7,952 nucleotides of DNA from JALTID01 sp027004335 [NCBI: bacterium]. GTDB lineage: Bacteria > JALSQH01. Both the position numbers and the translations under genes were made by a program. Shown here one piece after another: positions 1-6,450 of the stretch; positions within the stretch are counted from its first letter, which is position 1, and each line of letters opens with the position of its first letter. The notes under the pieces are model-generated. The model was not told where the DNA came from. It was given only the letters and a program-made list of their open reading frames with translations, and searched no databases. The DNA lies in NCBI GenBank assembly GCA_027004335.1, contig JALTID010000187.1:1-7952 (forward strand). The letters are read 5' to 3'.

Positions 1-542
1 GCTTACCAATACTTGGTAATTTGTTGATGGGAGAGATGTTAAAGAATGGGATTAAAGTAAAACCTATTTACTTTTTTGAGAATCTTGTGGCGCCAACACA
101 GAGAAATGTGTTACCTAATACAGGGATCAAGATCAAAGTTGATACCAAGCTTGAGAATTTTGAAGAGTTTTTAAGAAGTAAGATTTTTTCTGCCGGAGAA
201 CTTTCTTATGAGTATGAAAAAGAAGTTAAAAAAGTTTTTGATAACTTAAAGGATAACTATCAGATTAAATATATTCTATTTGTATGGGAGAAAAAGAAAT
301 CAAGTTTTTTAAAAAGCGAGCTTTATGCTGAAAGAATCGAAGCTTATTTGATTAATTTAAGCGATTTTTCTCTGGCATCTTATCAATTGATAAAAGTAAA
401 ATCTCCTTCTCCTTTGAAGTTTGATTATTATAGAAAGATTGTAAAGTATGTTATTATTCCTGTTTTAATGGGTCAGAAGCCGTTAAAATTATTGCTAAAA
501 TTTAAAAACGGCCTGAGCCTGGAATTGAAATATCTGAAGTAA
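1..542 (+). CDS. Unrecognised protein, C-terminal part (5' end outside window)
   Basis: I do not recognise this protein. The frame is open to the left edge (reading LPILGNLLMGEML from base 3), so the gene probably begins upstream. Starts at TTG 21 or ATG 27 are possible but have no Shine-Dalgarno sequence before them. About 180 residues are visible. They are rich in Lys, Leu, Phe and Tyr, and have no obvious catalytic motif and no convincing transmembrane helix. The middle (YILFVWEKK, then IEAYLINLSDFSLASYQLI) looks like alternating beta strands, and the end (LLLKFKNGLSLELKYLK) is also strand-like and basic. Loosely, this resembles small periplasmic or lipoprotein-type domains, but that is only an impression. 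It ends 17 bases before the first SDR gene on the same strand and may belong to the same transcript. It is probably a real gene, because the frame is long and sits tightly against the operon. Confidence 0.6.
   Translation, partial: LPILGNLLMGEMLKNGIKVKPIYFFENLVAPTQRNVLPNTGIKIKVDTKLENFEEFLRSKIFSAGELSYEYEKEVKKVFDNLKDNYQIKYILFVWEKKKSSFLKSELYAERIEAYLINLSDFSLASYQLIKVKSPSPLKFDYYRKIVKYVIIPVLMGQKPLKLLLKFKNGLSLELKYLK
3..19. repeat. Short perfect inverted repeat (7-bp arms, 3-base centre)
   Basis: The arms TTACCAA and TTGGTAA are exact reverse complements around TAC. The repeat lies just upstream of possible TTG/ATG starts of the first gene, but also inside a frame that is open to the window edge. It could be an operator, a weak hairpin, or chance within coding sequence. 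Confidence 0.3.
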
Positions 543-559
543 TTTTTTAAGGTGGTTTC

Positions 560-1543
560 ATGAAGGTTTTTGTTACTGGTTCCACCGGCTTTGTTGGAAG
601 TCATCTTGTAGATGCACTTCTGGAGAAGGGGTATCAGGTTTATGTTCTTGTGAGAAAGACCAGTAATCTGCAGTGGCTTGAGGGGAAAGATGTGGTTAAG
701 GTTGTTGGAGATCTAAGAGGTGAATTGTCTGATGATCTGAAAAATACCCTGAAGGAATCTGATTATGTTTACCATATTGCTGGTGCAATTATGGGGGTTA
801 AGAAGGAGGATTATTTCAGGGTTAATGAGGATGGAACCAGAAATTTACTTAAAGCTATGATAGAAGCCGGGGCCTCCCCCCAGCGTTTTTTATATTTATC
901 GTCTCTTGCAGCAATTGGACCGGGTTCAGATAAGCTGCCTGTTAAAGAGGAGGATCCCCCCCATCCTGTAAGCTGGTATGGAGAAAGTAAATTAGCAGGG
1001 GAGAAGGTAGTTCGTGAATATGAAAATAAATTTCCCGTTACAATTGTAAGACCGCCTCCAGTATATGGCCCAAGAGATTATGGGATGTTAGATGTTTTCA
1101 GGATGCTAAAGTATGGCATTGTGAGTGATGTGGGTAAAGATACTTATACGAATTTCGTGTTTGTTAAGGATCTTGTAAAAGGAATAATTCTTGCAGCGGA
1201 GTTTGAGAAAGGAGTAGGTGAGACCTTCCATATCGGTGATAACGAAAATATTGCTACTATCCAAGCGTTTAAAAGGGTGGCACAAGTTATTGGCAAGAGG
1301 GTGATTTCTTTTAAAATCCCCCTTCCTGTTGTTTATATTGCTGCAATTTTTTCTGAAATTAAGATAAGAGTTACAGGAGAACCTGAAATTTTTAATTTCC
1401 AGAAAGTCGCTGAATTAAAGCAGACCAACTGGATGATGGATATTTCAAAGGCGAAAAAAGTTCTTGGTTATGAGCCTGAGTATCCTCTTGAGAGAGGCGG
1501 TGAAATTACTTATAAATGGTATCTTGAAAAGGGATGGATTTAA
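560..1543 (+). CDS. Extended SDR: NAD(P)-dependent epimerase/dehydratase, 3-beta-HSD/dihydroflavonol-reductase-like
   Basis: This 327-residue protein is a cytosolic oxidoreductase of the extended short-chain dehydrogenase family. The Rossmann nucleotide-binding motif TGSTGFVG is at residues 6-13, with Arg32 after the second strand (LVRKTSN), a position often linked to NADP(H) preference. The catalytic set is Ser114/Ser115 (LYLSSLAAIGP) and Tyr140-x3-Lys144 (YGESK). RPPPVYGPRD follows as the usual substrate-side loop, and the C-terminal LGYEPEYPLE is typical of the 3-beta-hydroxysteroid-dehydrogenase-like and DFR-like branches. Length and motifs are complete, so it should be active on a sugar nucleotide, a hydroxy/keto lipid or a similar molecule; the substrate cannot be deduced. 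The ATG is preceded by AAGGTGG with a 4-base spacer. Its stop codon directly abuts the next ATG, and a second SDR lies one gene downstream. Confidence 0.92.
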   Translation: MKVFVTGSTGFVGSHLVDALLEKGYQVYVLVRKTSNLQWLEGKDVVKVVGDLRGELSDDLKNTLKESDYVYHIAGAIMGVKKEDYFRVNEDGTRNLLKAMIEAGASPQRFLYLSSLAAIGPGSDKLPVKEEDPPHPVSWYGESKLAGEKVVREYENKFPVTIVRPPPVYGPRDYGMLDVFRMLKYGIVSDVGKDTYTNFVFVKDLVKGIILAAEFEKGVGETFHIGDNENIATIQAFKRVAQVIGKRVISFKIPLPVVYIAAIFSEIKIRVTGEPEIFNFQKVAELKQTNWMMDISKAKKVLGYEPEYPLERGGEITYKWYLEKGWI

Positions 1544-2272
1544 ATGAAAAAATTCTGGGAGCAGTTTAAGGGTTTTGAAAAAGAATCAGCAACTGTACTT
1601 TTATATGCGTCTGTAATCCTGGTCCTTTTTGCGTATCAGGGTCACCCATCATTTTTACTTAAGCACTGGGGAAATCTGCCTGCTGTAAAAGCAATGCCGG
1701 ATTTCTACAGTCAGATGTACAGGTTTTTCTTCTCTTTTGTTTTCTTTTTTATCATTCCCGCATTGATTGTTAGATTCTATTTTAAAAAACCTCTTAAATC
1801 TTACGGTCTTAGCTTAGGTGAAAACAAAGATGATATTAAGTTTGGTGTTTATTTTGTTGTTCTTAGTTTTATTGTGCTTGCTCCGTTGCTCTATATCAAT
1901 GCAGCCAGCCCCGATTTTCTGAAGGAATACCCGCTCTGGAAACAGGTGGGGAAAAATGCTGGAAATTATTTTCTCTGGATATTTTTGTATCTTTTTTACT
2001 ACATAGGCTGGGAATTCTTTTTCCGCGGTTTTATGCAATTCTCTCTGATTGGTAAAATTGCCCCCTTTTTCATAATAATGATGCAAACTCTTCCAAGTAC
2101 AGTTGTACATATAGGTAAGCCAGAAGGAGAGATGTTTTCTGCTGTTATCGCAGGTCTTGTTTTTGGTGCAGTTGCTTTAAGAACAAAGTCTATTATTTAT
2201 CCTCTGCTGGTTCACTGGTATGTGGGTGCTTTGACGGAATTATTTTGCTATGTTCATCTTTTCCCGAAATAA
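1544..2272 (+). CDS. CPBP-family intramembrane metalloprotease homologue (CAAX protease / bacteriocin-processing type)
   Basis: This 242-residue integral membrane protein has about seven hydrophobic segments, roughly at residues 17-31, 61-80, 101-118, 142-159, 173-187, 198-212 and 214-231. The CPBP motifs are in order: the first is GWEFFFRG (Glu157, Arg161), the second LPSTVVHIGKPEGE (His189, with Glu194/Glu196 nearby), and the third HWYVGAL (His224). The family includes Rce1-type prenyl-protein proteases and bacterial proteins of mostly unknown substrate. Here the first position of the usual EExxxR pair is Trp, leaving a single Glu, a variant I recall from many bacterial members. The ATG starts immediately after the upstream SDR stop (TAAATG), with only a weak AAAGGGA-like ribosome site, so it is probably translated by coupling. 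Activity is likely but unproven, and no candidate substrate is visible in the window. Confidence 0.88.
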   Translation: MKKFWEQFKGFEKESATVLLYASVILVLFAYQGHPSFLLKHWGNLPAVKAMPDFYSQMYRFFFSFVFFFIIPALIVRFYFKKPLKSYGLSLGENKDDIKFGVYFVVLSFIVLAPLLYINAASPDFLKEYPLWKQVGKNAGNYFLWIFLYLFYYIGWEFFFRGFMQFSLIGKIAPFFIIMMQTLPSTVVHIGKPEGEMFSAVIAGLVFGAVALRTKSIIYPLLVHWYVGALTELFCYVHLFPK

Positions 2273-2277
2273 GAAAT

Positions 2278-2283
2278 AAGGAG
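2278..2283 (+). promoter_or_regulatory. Ribosome binding site AAGGAG that fixes the second SDR start
   Basis: AAGGAG lies six bases before ATG 2290. The same frame is open back to 2245, but that extension overlaps the upstream CPBP gene and would place 15 unrelated residues before the Rossmann fold. The start at 2290 is therefore preferred. Confidence 0.8.
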
Positions 2284-2289
2284 AAAAAT

Positions 2290-3291
2290 ATGAAAGCCCT
2301 TGTCACCGGTGCAAATGGTTTCATAGGGAGTAATCTTGTGAAGTTGCTTCTTGATCGGGGATGGGAAGTTAGATCTATGGTATTAAAGGGGACCCCCCTT
2401 GATTTCATAGAGGGTCTTGACACAGAGATAGTTTATGCGGATATAACCCTGCCAGATACGCTTCCGCCAGCACTTAAGGGAGTTGATGTGGTTTTTCACC
2501 TTGCTGCTATTGCCTCCGACTGGGGTCCAAAAGAGCTTTTTATGAGGGTTAATGCAGAAGGGAGTAGAAATATGGTTGAGGCCTCTGCAAATGCCGAGGT
2601 AAAGAGATATATTCAGATGAGTTCCGTGGCGGTACATGCCTATAATGGCCATCCCCATTCTGATGAAACTGCTCCCAGAGATTGTCCTTCCTATCTCTAC
2701 TATGGCCAGTCAAAAATTAAAGCTGAGAATTATGTTAATGAATTTTATAAAAGTGGTAAACTGGAAACCGTTATTATAAGGCCGGGACTTTTTCCCTTTG
2801 GGCCCAATGATACTACAAGTTTTTACAGATTAGCGGCTGCCCTGGAGAAGGGTGCTTTCTCTTATGTTAATGGTGGTAAAGCAAAGGTCTCCACTGCTTA
2901 TGTTGAGAATCTTGTTCACGGTATGGAAATTGCAGCAAAACATGAAAAGGCAGCAGGTGAGATTTTTATTATATCAGATGGATGGGAGTTAACATGGAGA
3001 GAGTTAATGGAGAGGTTCTGTGATGAATTAGGGGTTAAACACCCATGGCTCAGCATACCCTATCCAGTAGCTAATATGGTTGCAGGAATAATGGAAAATG
3101 TCTGGAGGAAATTGAAACTAAAAGATGATCCACCCATTACAAAGTACAGAGCTTCTCTTATGAAAGATGATCTTTTCTTTGTCCCTGATAAGGCGAAAAA
3201 AATCCTGGGATATGAACCTATCATTGATCTTAACGAGGCAGTAAAAAGAACAGTTAACTGGTATAAAAGAGTAAAGGGGAGGTATGGATGA
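2290..3291 (+). CDS. Second extended SDR: NAD(P)-dependent epimerase/dehydratase-like oxidoreductase
   Basis: This 333-residue protein is an extended short-chain dehydrogenase. The nucleotide-binding motif TGANGFIG is at residues 6-13, followed by DVVFHLAAIAS after the fourth strand. Catalytic residues are Ser111/Ser112 (IQMSSVAVH) and Tyr138-x3-Lys142 (YGQSK). RPGLFPFGPND is the substrate-side loop, and KILGYEPIIDLNEAVKRT forms the C-terminal end. It resembles the SDR two genes upstream along its whole length, clearly in the N-terminal 50 residues and the LGYEP tail. The second strand ends in VLKGTP rather than VRKTSN, so the two may differ in cofactor preference. The pair may be diverged paralogues doing successive or alternative reductions or epimerisations, but the substrate is unknown. 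Its stop overlaps the next start in ATGA. Confidence 0.92.
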   Translation: MKALVTGANGFIGSNLVKLLLDRGWEVRSMVLKGTPLDFIEGLDTEIVYADITLPDTLPPALKGVDVVFHLAAIASDWGPKELFMRVNAEGSRNMVEASANAEVKRYIQMSSVAVHAYNGHPHSDETAPRDCPSYLYYGQSKIKAENYVNEFYKSGKLETVIIRPGLFPFGPNDTTSFYRLAAALEKGAFSYVNGGKAKVSTAYVENLVHGMEIAAKHEKAAGEIFIISDGWELTWRELMERFCDELGVKHPWLSIPYPVANMVAGIMENVWRKLKLKDDPPITKYRASLMKDDLFFVPDKAKKILGYEPIIDLNEAVKRTVNWYKRVKGRYG

Positions 3292-4541
3292 AGAAGTTGA
3301 TTGCTCTTTTCACTTTCTTTTATCCTGTGTTTTTATTTGGTAATTTTATGTATGTGCCTGATGATGTAGGGCTTTCTCCTGTGTCAATCAGTTCTCTTCA
3401 GACACTTTCACCTTTTTATGAGAAGGAAACTGCTGCATATTATAATCCAGCCGGGCTTGTCAGAGCGGACAATGTTGAATTTTCATTGAATTATATCCAT
3501 TATGTTCCAACACTTTCAGCAAGTTCATTTACTGTAAATAACGATATTGTTGACTATGCCGTATTTGCTTTTGTTCTTCCTGTAACAAGAGTAATTAAAG
3601 TGGATACAGATTTGAATTTTGGTGTTGTTTTTGGTTCTGATAAATTTTTTCAGGTTCCCTTTCAGTATTATGACGCATGGTCAGATTCTCCAGCTTTTTT
3701 CAGGTATGGATCACCTCAAATGGTAGCTGTTCCCTCTTTCGGTCTGAGAATTTCCAGAGTTCTTATGCTTGGTTTTGGAACAAATATCTATGTAAAGGCG
3801 GACAATGAAATGGATGTAAATACGCAGTTTACAGGCCAGGGAATACAGGGAACAAAGGCTCAGTTTGACAGTGAAATGAAAACAGGTTTGATCGGGGGAG
3901 CTTTAATTGATCTGGGGAACATAAAGATGTCTTTCTGTTACAGAGATGCCATAGGGTATAAGATTGATGTTTCAAATACAAGTGATGTTTACGCTGGAAC
4001 AGCCCAATTAACTACTTTTACCATGTACCTTTATTTTTATGATTCATATGCTCCCCAAACACTGGAGTTTTCTATTATGGGTCATACCGGAAGGTTTGAT
4101 ATAGGATTGAGGGCGAGATTCAAAAGGTGGTCACTTCTGAAAGGTATTCTCAATGATAGTGATATGATCAGGGGCAATGTAAAGGAATTAAAATTCAGAA
4201 ATACTCTTTCTCCTGCCGTGGCAATGAGGTATAGAACAGGAAAAGAGGGAAAAGTACATTTTTATGCTGGAATTGGGTATGAGATGACTCCTCTTGCAAG
4301 TACTTATAATCCAGTAGTAAATTTTGTGGATTCAGATAAATTAAATCTGGGGATCGGAAGTGTAATTTTATATGAAAATAGGAAATTTCTCTATACACCA
4401 TTGAAACTTGAAATCGGGTATAGATTTGGATATCTGTTCCCCCGATCATTTACAATCGAAAACAGGGATGGAGATAAAACTTCAACAAAAATTTCAGGAT
4501 TTGATAACACCCTTTCTTTTATGTTCTCCGTAGGATTTTAG
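3288..4541 (+). CDS. FadL/OmpP1/TodX-like outer membrane beta-barrel transporter
   Basis: This 417-residue protein is probably a barrel importing hydrophobic molecules (long-chain fatty acids, aromatics or lipids) across the outer membrane. It begins with a signal peptide: Lys2-Lys3, then a hydrophobic core to about residue 18, with likely cleavage near FLFG/NF. The FadL-type N-terminal hatch region follows, with the diagnostic AAYYNPAGL (NPAGL at residues 53-57). The rest is alternating aromatic and hydrophobic strands (for example APQTLEFSIMGH and FDIGLRARFKRWSLL). It ends in SFMFSVGF, whose terminal Phe is the classic beta-barrel assembly signal. Length is normal for the family. The start overlaps the SDR stop by four bases (ATGA), with GGGGAGG at 3276-3282 as ribosome site, so expression is coupled to the SDR genes. 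The ligand is not deducible, and the family is divergent enough that a non-transport role is possible. Confidence 0.85.
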   Translation: MKKLIALFTFFYPVFLFGNFMYVPDDVGLSPVSISSLQTLSPFYEKETAAYYNPAGLVRADNVEFSLNYIHYVPTLSASSFTVNNDIVDYAVFAFVLPVTRVIKVDTDLNFGVVFGSDKFFQVPFQYYDAWSDSPAFFRYGSPQMVAVPSFGLRISRVLMLGFGTNIYVKADNEMDVNTQFTGQGIQGTKAQFDSEMKTGLIGGALIDLGNIKMSFCYRDAIGYKIDVSNTSDVYAGTAQLTTFTMYLYFYDSYAPQTLEFSIMGHTGRFDIGLRARFKRWSLLKGILNDSDMIRGNVKELKFRNTLSPAVAMRYRTGKEGKVHFYAGIGYEMTPLASTYNPVVNFVDSDKLNLGIGSVILYENRKFLYTPLKLEIGYRFGYLFPRSFTIENRDGDKTSTKISGFDNTLSFMFSVGF

Positions 4542-5047
4542 CTGTACTTTTTGGCATGTTCAATTATCATTTTCATAAGTTCAGACATGGCAGATGGATC
4601 TGTGCCTGTGAAAAGATTCCCGTCATGTTCCACTTCATTTCCTGTATAAATTGCTCCTGCATTTACAAGGTCATCTTTTATGGCATAATACCCTGCTATT
4701 CTCTTACCTTTTACTATTCCTGCAGAAATTAAAACCCATGGTCCGTGACATATTGATCCAACAATTTTTCCTGTGTCATAAATTTTTTTAACGAATTCAA
4801 GAACTTCGGGGTATCTTCTCAATCTATCAGGGGCATATCCACCCGGAATAAAGAGAATATCATAGTCATCTGGAGAAACTTCAACTATGCTTTTATCAGA
4901 TTTATGAGTCATGCCTTTTTTACCTTTAAAAGTTCCTCTATTGGGAGAAATTACATCCACATCCCATCCTTCTTCTTTGAATCTGTAATAGGGATAGAGA
5001 AATTCTACATCTTCCACAAATTCTTCAATGAGAATGGCTACTTTCAT
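4538..5047 (-). CDS. DJ-1/PfpI family protein (class I glutamine amidotransferase-like; protease/deglycase type)
   Basis: This 169-residue protein has the flavodoxin-like DJ-1/PfpI fold. Nucleophile-elbow Cys100 and adjacent His101 lie in SICHGPWVLISAG, acidic Glu12 in EEFVEDVE, and IPGGYAPDRLR at residues 67-77. These positions match the archaeal PfpI-type enzymes, where Cys100 and His101 are catalytic. The residue after YAP is Asp74 where those proteases carry Glu, as in many YhbO-like members. Reported activities in the family are proteolysis and disputed glyoxalase/deglycase or stress-protection roles; I cannot choose among them. The start at 5047 is preferred because AAAGGAGG (5053-5060) sits five bases upstream; a longer TTG start at 5065 has no ribosome site. 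It lies 14 bases after the GTPase gene and so probably ends the B12-mutase operon. Confidence 0.93.
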   Translation of the reverse strand: MKVAILIEEFVEDVEFLYPYYRFKEEGWDVDVISPNRGTFKGKKGMTHKSDKSIVEVSPDDYDILFIPGGYAPDRLRRYPEVLEFVKKIYDTGKIVGSICHGPWVLISAGIVKGKRIAGYYAIKDDLVNAGAIYTGNEVEHDGNLFTGTDPSAMSELMKMIIEHAKKYS

Positions 5048-5052
5048 GGCAG

Positions 5053-5060
5053 CCTCCTTT
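5053..5060 (-). promoter_or_regulatory. Strong ribosome binding site AAAGGAGG that fixes the PfpI-family start
   Basis: Read on the minus strand, AAAGGAGG is followed by the five-base spacer CTGCC and ATG at 5047. It lies within the six-codon extension that an alternative TTG start at 5065 would add, which argues against that extension. Confidence 0.82.
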
Positions 5061-5061
5061 T

Positions 5062-6006
5062 TCAATTTAAAATAGAAGATAAGATTTCTTCAGCAATGGA
5101 GTAAGGGTCTTTATGATTACTGGCAATATCTTCAATTAATTTATCCATTTTTTCTTTATCTATCCTGGAAAAAATCTTTTCTCTTAGCATCTCCATTATG
5201 ATGTTCTGTAGTTCCTTTTCCCTCTGTGCTTTGATTTTTTCTTCTAATTTTCCTGATCTTTTTAAATATTCATGGTGGTTTTCTATAGCTTCTCTTATTT
5301 CCTCTATGCCTTTGCCTCTGGTCGCAATTGTTTTAATTATTGGGGGTGTCCACTCCCTTTCTTTCAATCCAGCCATTTCTAACAATACTTCAAGATCCCT
5401 GACCATCCTGTTTGTTTCAGGTCTATCTGCCTTATTTACAACAAAAATATCTGCTATTTCCAGAATACCTGCTTTGATTGCCTGAATATCATCCCCAAGT
5501 CCTGGAACGAGCATAACCACTGATGTGTGGGCCAGGCCAATTATTTCAACTTCATCCTGTCCCACTCCCACAGTTTCTACAATTATTTTATCTTTTCCCA
5601 TGGCGTCAAGAACCTTTGCCATCTCCCATGCGGACTTTGATAATCCTCCAAGATGTCCCCTGGTAGCGACTGATCTGATGAATACTTCTGGATCTGTGCC
5701 GTGGTCCTGCATTCTTATTCTATCTCCTAAAATTGCACCACCAGTAAATGGACTGGTAGGGTCAACTGCTATTATACCTACTTTGAGATTATCTCTCCTA
5801 TATAGTCCAATCAGTTTTGTAACAAGGGTGCTTTTACCTGCGCCTGGTGCACCTGTAACACCTATTATATGAGCCTTACCTGTGTGAGGATAGAGTTTCT
5901 TCATTATTTCTCTTGCTTCAGGTAGCCCATCATCAATGAGTCGTAAAACCCGGGCTGTTGCAACAGTGTCTCCTTTAAGTACTTTTTCAGATAGCTTGCC
6001 TGTCAT
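5062..6006 (-). CDS. meaB: MeaB/ArgK-family GTPase, G-protein chaperone of the B12-dependent acyl-CoA mutase
   Basis: This 314-residue cytosolic P-loop GTPase belongs to the G3E/MeaB family. These proteins gate adenosylcobalamin loading, eject damaged cofactor and protect mutases such as methylmalonyl-CoA or isobutyryl-CoA mutase. The Walker A motif GAPGAGKST is at residues 52-60. VDPTSPFTGGAILGDRIRM runs from Val81, ETVGVGQDE is at 144-152, and the base-specificity motif NKAD is at 191-194. GDDIQAIKAG (171-180) corresponds to the region called switch III in MeaB. The C-terminal third (about 240-314) is a charged helical arm, as expected for the dimerising part. Older databases call the family ArgK (arginine/ornithine transport kinase), which is a misnomer. 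GGAG (6012-6015 on the minus strand) sits five bases before the ATG. It is encoded 17 bases after the B12-binding subunit, so its client is almost certainly the adjacent mutase. Confidence 0.96.
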   Translation of the reverse strand: MTGKLSEKVLKGDTVATARVLRLIDDGLPEAREIMKKLYPHTGKAHIIGVTGAPGAGKSTLVTKLIGLYRRDNLKVGIIAVDPTSPFTGGAILGDRIRMQDHGTDPEVFIRSVATRGHLGGLSKSAWEMAKVLDAMGKDKIIVETVGVGQDEVEIIGLAHTSVVMLVPGLGDDIQAIKAGILEIADIFVVNKADRPETNRMVRDLEVLLEMAGLKEREWTPPIIKTIATRGKGIEEIREAIENHHEYLKRSGKLEEKIKAQREKELQNIIMEMLREKIFSRIDKEKMDKLIEDIASNHKDPYSIAEEILSSILN

Positions 6007-6023
6007 GATTTCTCCAGGATTTT

Positions 6024-6437
6024 TTATTTTCTCTTGTGTCTTGGTTTAACGTTTTTCTTTACCCATTCAATGGTTTCACTAATGGGGGTTCCCGGAGTAA
6101 ATATTGCAGCAACCCCCTGAGATTTTAAAAATGGGATGTCATCATCCGGAATTATTCCTCCTCCGAAGACAACTATATCATCAATTCCTCTCTCTTTTAG
6201 AAGCTTTATTATTGCTGGCATCAGGGTGTTATGTGCCCCGGATAGAATAGATAATCCGATGGCATCAACATCTTCCTGAATTGCAGCATTTACAATCTGC
6301 TCAGGGGTTTGATGAAGGCCTGTGTAGATTACTTCAAAACCAGCTTCTTTTAATGCCCTGGCGATTATCTTTGCGCCTCTATCGTGACCATCAAGACCTG
6401 GTTTAGCAACGAGAATTCTCACCTTTTCTTCACCCAT
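6024..6437 (-). CDS. Cobalamin-binding small subunit of acyl-CoA mutase (methylmalonyl-CoA mutase C-terminal domain / IcmB-like)
   Basis: This 137-residue protein is a stand-alone Rossmann-like B12-binding domain. The signature DxHxxG is DGHDRG at residues 16-21, with His18 the expected lower axial ligand to cobalt (base-off/His-on binding). SxL is Ser63-Ile-Leu65 in GLSILSGAH, and the GG element is FGGGIIP (91-97). In many bacteria and archaea this domain is split from the substrate-binding barrel, and its length matches the roughly 136-residue IcmB of Streptomyces. It pairs with the large subunit encoded just upstream to form one active site holding adenosylcobalamin. The ATG is 11 bases after the large-subunit stop, with GAGGAGG at 6444-6450. 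Methylmalonyl-CoA mutase and isobutyryl-CoA mutase small subunits cannot be told apart from this sequence alone. Confidence 0.95.
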   Translation of the reverse strand: MGEEKVRILVAKPGLDGHDRGAKIIARALKEAGFEVIYTGLHQTPEQIVNAAIQEDVDAIGLSILSGAHNTLMPAIIKLLKERGIDDIVVFGGGIIPDDDIPFLKSQGVAAIFTPGTPISETIEWVKKNVKPRHKRK

Positions 6438-6443
6438 CTTCTT

Positions 6444-6450
6444 CCTCCTC
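6444..6450 (-). promoter_or_regulatory. Ribosome binding site GAGGAGG overlapping the upstream stop codon
   Basis: On the minus strand GAGGAGG is followed by six bases and the ATG of the B12-binding subunit. Its first bases overlap the TGA (6451-6449) of the mutase large subunit. This favours translational coupling and a balanced ratio of the two subunits. Confidence 0.75.

Noticed and set aside
2245-2289. Fifteen-residue extension of the second SDR into the CPBP gene
   Set aside because: AAGGAG six bases before ATG 2290 and the immediate start of the Rossmann fold (MKALVTG) fix the shorter form.
2386-2400. G-run/C-run inverted repeat (AAGGGG-A-CCCC...CTT) as a terminator or regulatory hairpin
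   Set aside because: It lies within the conserved N-terminal coding region of the second SDR (LKGTPLD) and has no T-run after it.
5048-5065. Six-residue N-terminal extension of the PfpI-like protein from TTG 5065
   Set aside because: There is no ribosome site before the TTG, and the strong AAAGGAGG lies inside the extension, just before ATG 5047.
5198-5872. Plus-strand open frames opposite the GTPase gene
   Set aside because: They are antisense shadows of a strongly conserved gene and show no domain-like sequence or ribosome site.
5062-6006. ArgK, an arginine/ornithine transport-system kinase
   Set aside because: That name is a legacy misannotation of the MeaB family; the B12-mutase context and G-protein motifs support the chaperone role.
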